Assembly (NCBI GenBank): GCA_017625185.1
Contig: JAGALN010000127.1
Span: 1-6,726, forward strand
Length of the DNA: 6,726 nucleotides
Origin: Clostridia bacterium
GTDB lineage: Bacteria; Bacillota; Clostridia; Monoglobales; Monoglobaceae
Direction of reading: 5' to 3'
Under the pieces are notes generated by a model. It made no database searches. It was not told where the DNA came from and worked only from the letters and a program-made list of their open reading frames with translations. The translations under genes were made by a program, and so were the position numbers. The first letter of the stretch is position 1. Every line of letters begins with the position of its first letter. Below, in pieces: positions 6,359-6,726 of the stretch.

Positions 6359-6646
6359 TTAGTGCCTCTTCAATTCCCGATGGGAAGAAAGCGCATTATG
6401 TCCATTCCTCTTCAAAACCTTGGTCAATTCTTCCACCATAGTTACACTCCGGTGTTGACCACCGGTACAACCGATTCCAATGACCATCTGGGTTTTTCCC
6501 TCTTTTTGGTAATAGGGAATTAAGTATTCTAATAAATTCTCGAGCTTTTTTAAGAATTCCTTGCTTTGCTCAAACTTCATCACATAGTCCCGGACCTCCG
6601 CATCAAGTCCCGTCCTCGCTTTCAGGTCAGGAATATAAAAGGGATT
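6359..6646 (-). CDS. rapZ: RapZ (YvcJ family) nucleotide-binding protein, C-terminal domain only
   Basis: The roughly 95 residues from NPFYIPDLK to the stop match the C-terminal domain of RapZ/YvcJ: R.GLD.EVRDYVM, then FL.KL..LLEYLIPYY, and the hallmark GIGCTGGQHRSV followed by a helix and SHREL. In E. coli RapZ is an adaptor that delivers the small RNA GlmZ to RNase E, and the C-terminal domain binds RNA. In Firmicutes the homologue hydrolyses nucleotides and its role is less clear. The N-terminal P-loop domain is absent. Homology ends at about 6646 although the frame remains open to the window edge, because the preceding codons give residues unlike the expected DVRFLP. The first ATG in the conserved part (6581-6583) lies inside the domain and is not a true start. 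The stop is 32 nt upstream of whiA, so the two were probably co-transcribed. Rapz-whiA linkage is usual in Firmicutes. This is either a truncated gene or half a gene at a contig join. Confidence 0.88.
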   Translation of the reverse strand, partial: NPFYIPDLKARTGLDAEVRDYVMKFEQSKEFLKKLENLLEYLIPYYQKEGKTQMVIGIGCTGGQHRSVTMVEELTKVLKRNGHNALSSHRELKRH

Positions 6647-6726
6647 ATATGTTCCAAAATTTGATGAAGATGGCGTTGAAATTGAGCAATTACCTACCGA
6701 AAAAACTCCAGAGGTTCCATCTAAAG
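6647..6726 (+). other. Foreign or rearranged segment at the window edge, possibly coding on the plus strand
   Basis: The last 80 bases do not continue RapZ. On the minus strand the open frame gives a serine/threonine/glycine-rich peptide unlike RapZ. On the plus strand one frame (from 6651) reads VPKFDEDG, then VEIEQLPTEK, then TPEVPSK, an acidic, proline- and lysine-containing stretch of the kind found in linkers of surface or secreted proteins. That frame has a stop at 6636-6638, just inside the rapZ part, and no start codon is visible. The segment looks more AT-rich than its neighbours. I infer a junction near 6647, but 80 bases are too few to name a gene. Confidence 0.4.

Noticed and set aside
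6359..6583. A complete 74-residue RapZ-like protein starting at the ATG at 6583
   Set aside because: Conserved RapZ residues (NPFYIPDL, then R.GLD.EVRDYV) continue in frame upstream of that ATG, so it is an internal methionine of a truncated gene.

Overview
The window looks like chromosomal DNA of a low-to-mid GC Firmicute of the class Clostridia, probably Lachnospirales or a relative. The evidence is the large SRP RNA with an Alu domain, strong AGGAGG-type ribosome binding sites, WhiA and RapZ next to dnaE, and the protein sequences themselves. Every gene I can support lies on the minus strand, so transcription runs from high to low coordinates. I see no tRNA, CRISPR array or insertion sequence.

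In transcription order, positions 6646-1375 hold a tight housekeeping cluster. It starts with the C-terminal part of rapZ, followed after 32 nt by whiA, after 18 nt by dnaE (DNA polymerase III alpha, complete), and then by birA (biotin protein ligase without a DNA-binding domain), which overlaps the dnaE stop by 4 nt. The spacing suggests one operon linking a nucleotide-binding regulator, a cell-division or envelope regulator, a replicative polymerase and biotin attachment. A sigma-A-like promoter overlapping the birA stop codon then starts a two-gene unit (1298-540). It encodes a 100-residue single-span membrane protein and a 142-residue zinc-ribbon protein with about three membrane spans, and it ends at a probable terminator (476-516). 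A second, well-formed promoter (427-455) then drives the 270-nt SRP RNA gene (420-151). The window ends inside dnaX (clamp-loader gamma/tau), of which only the first 30 codons are present.

Two things do not fit an ordinary region. First, WhiA is only 234 residues long and appears to lack about 75-80 residues of its N-terminal LAGLIDADG-like domain through a clean in-frame deletion. Second, RapZ homology stops abruptly near 6647. The last 80 bases instead read as an acidic, proline-containing peptide on the opposite strand, which points to a rearrangement or a chimeric contig end. I found no convincing new defence or mobile system.
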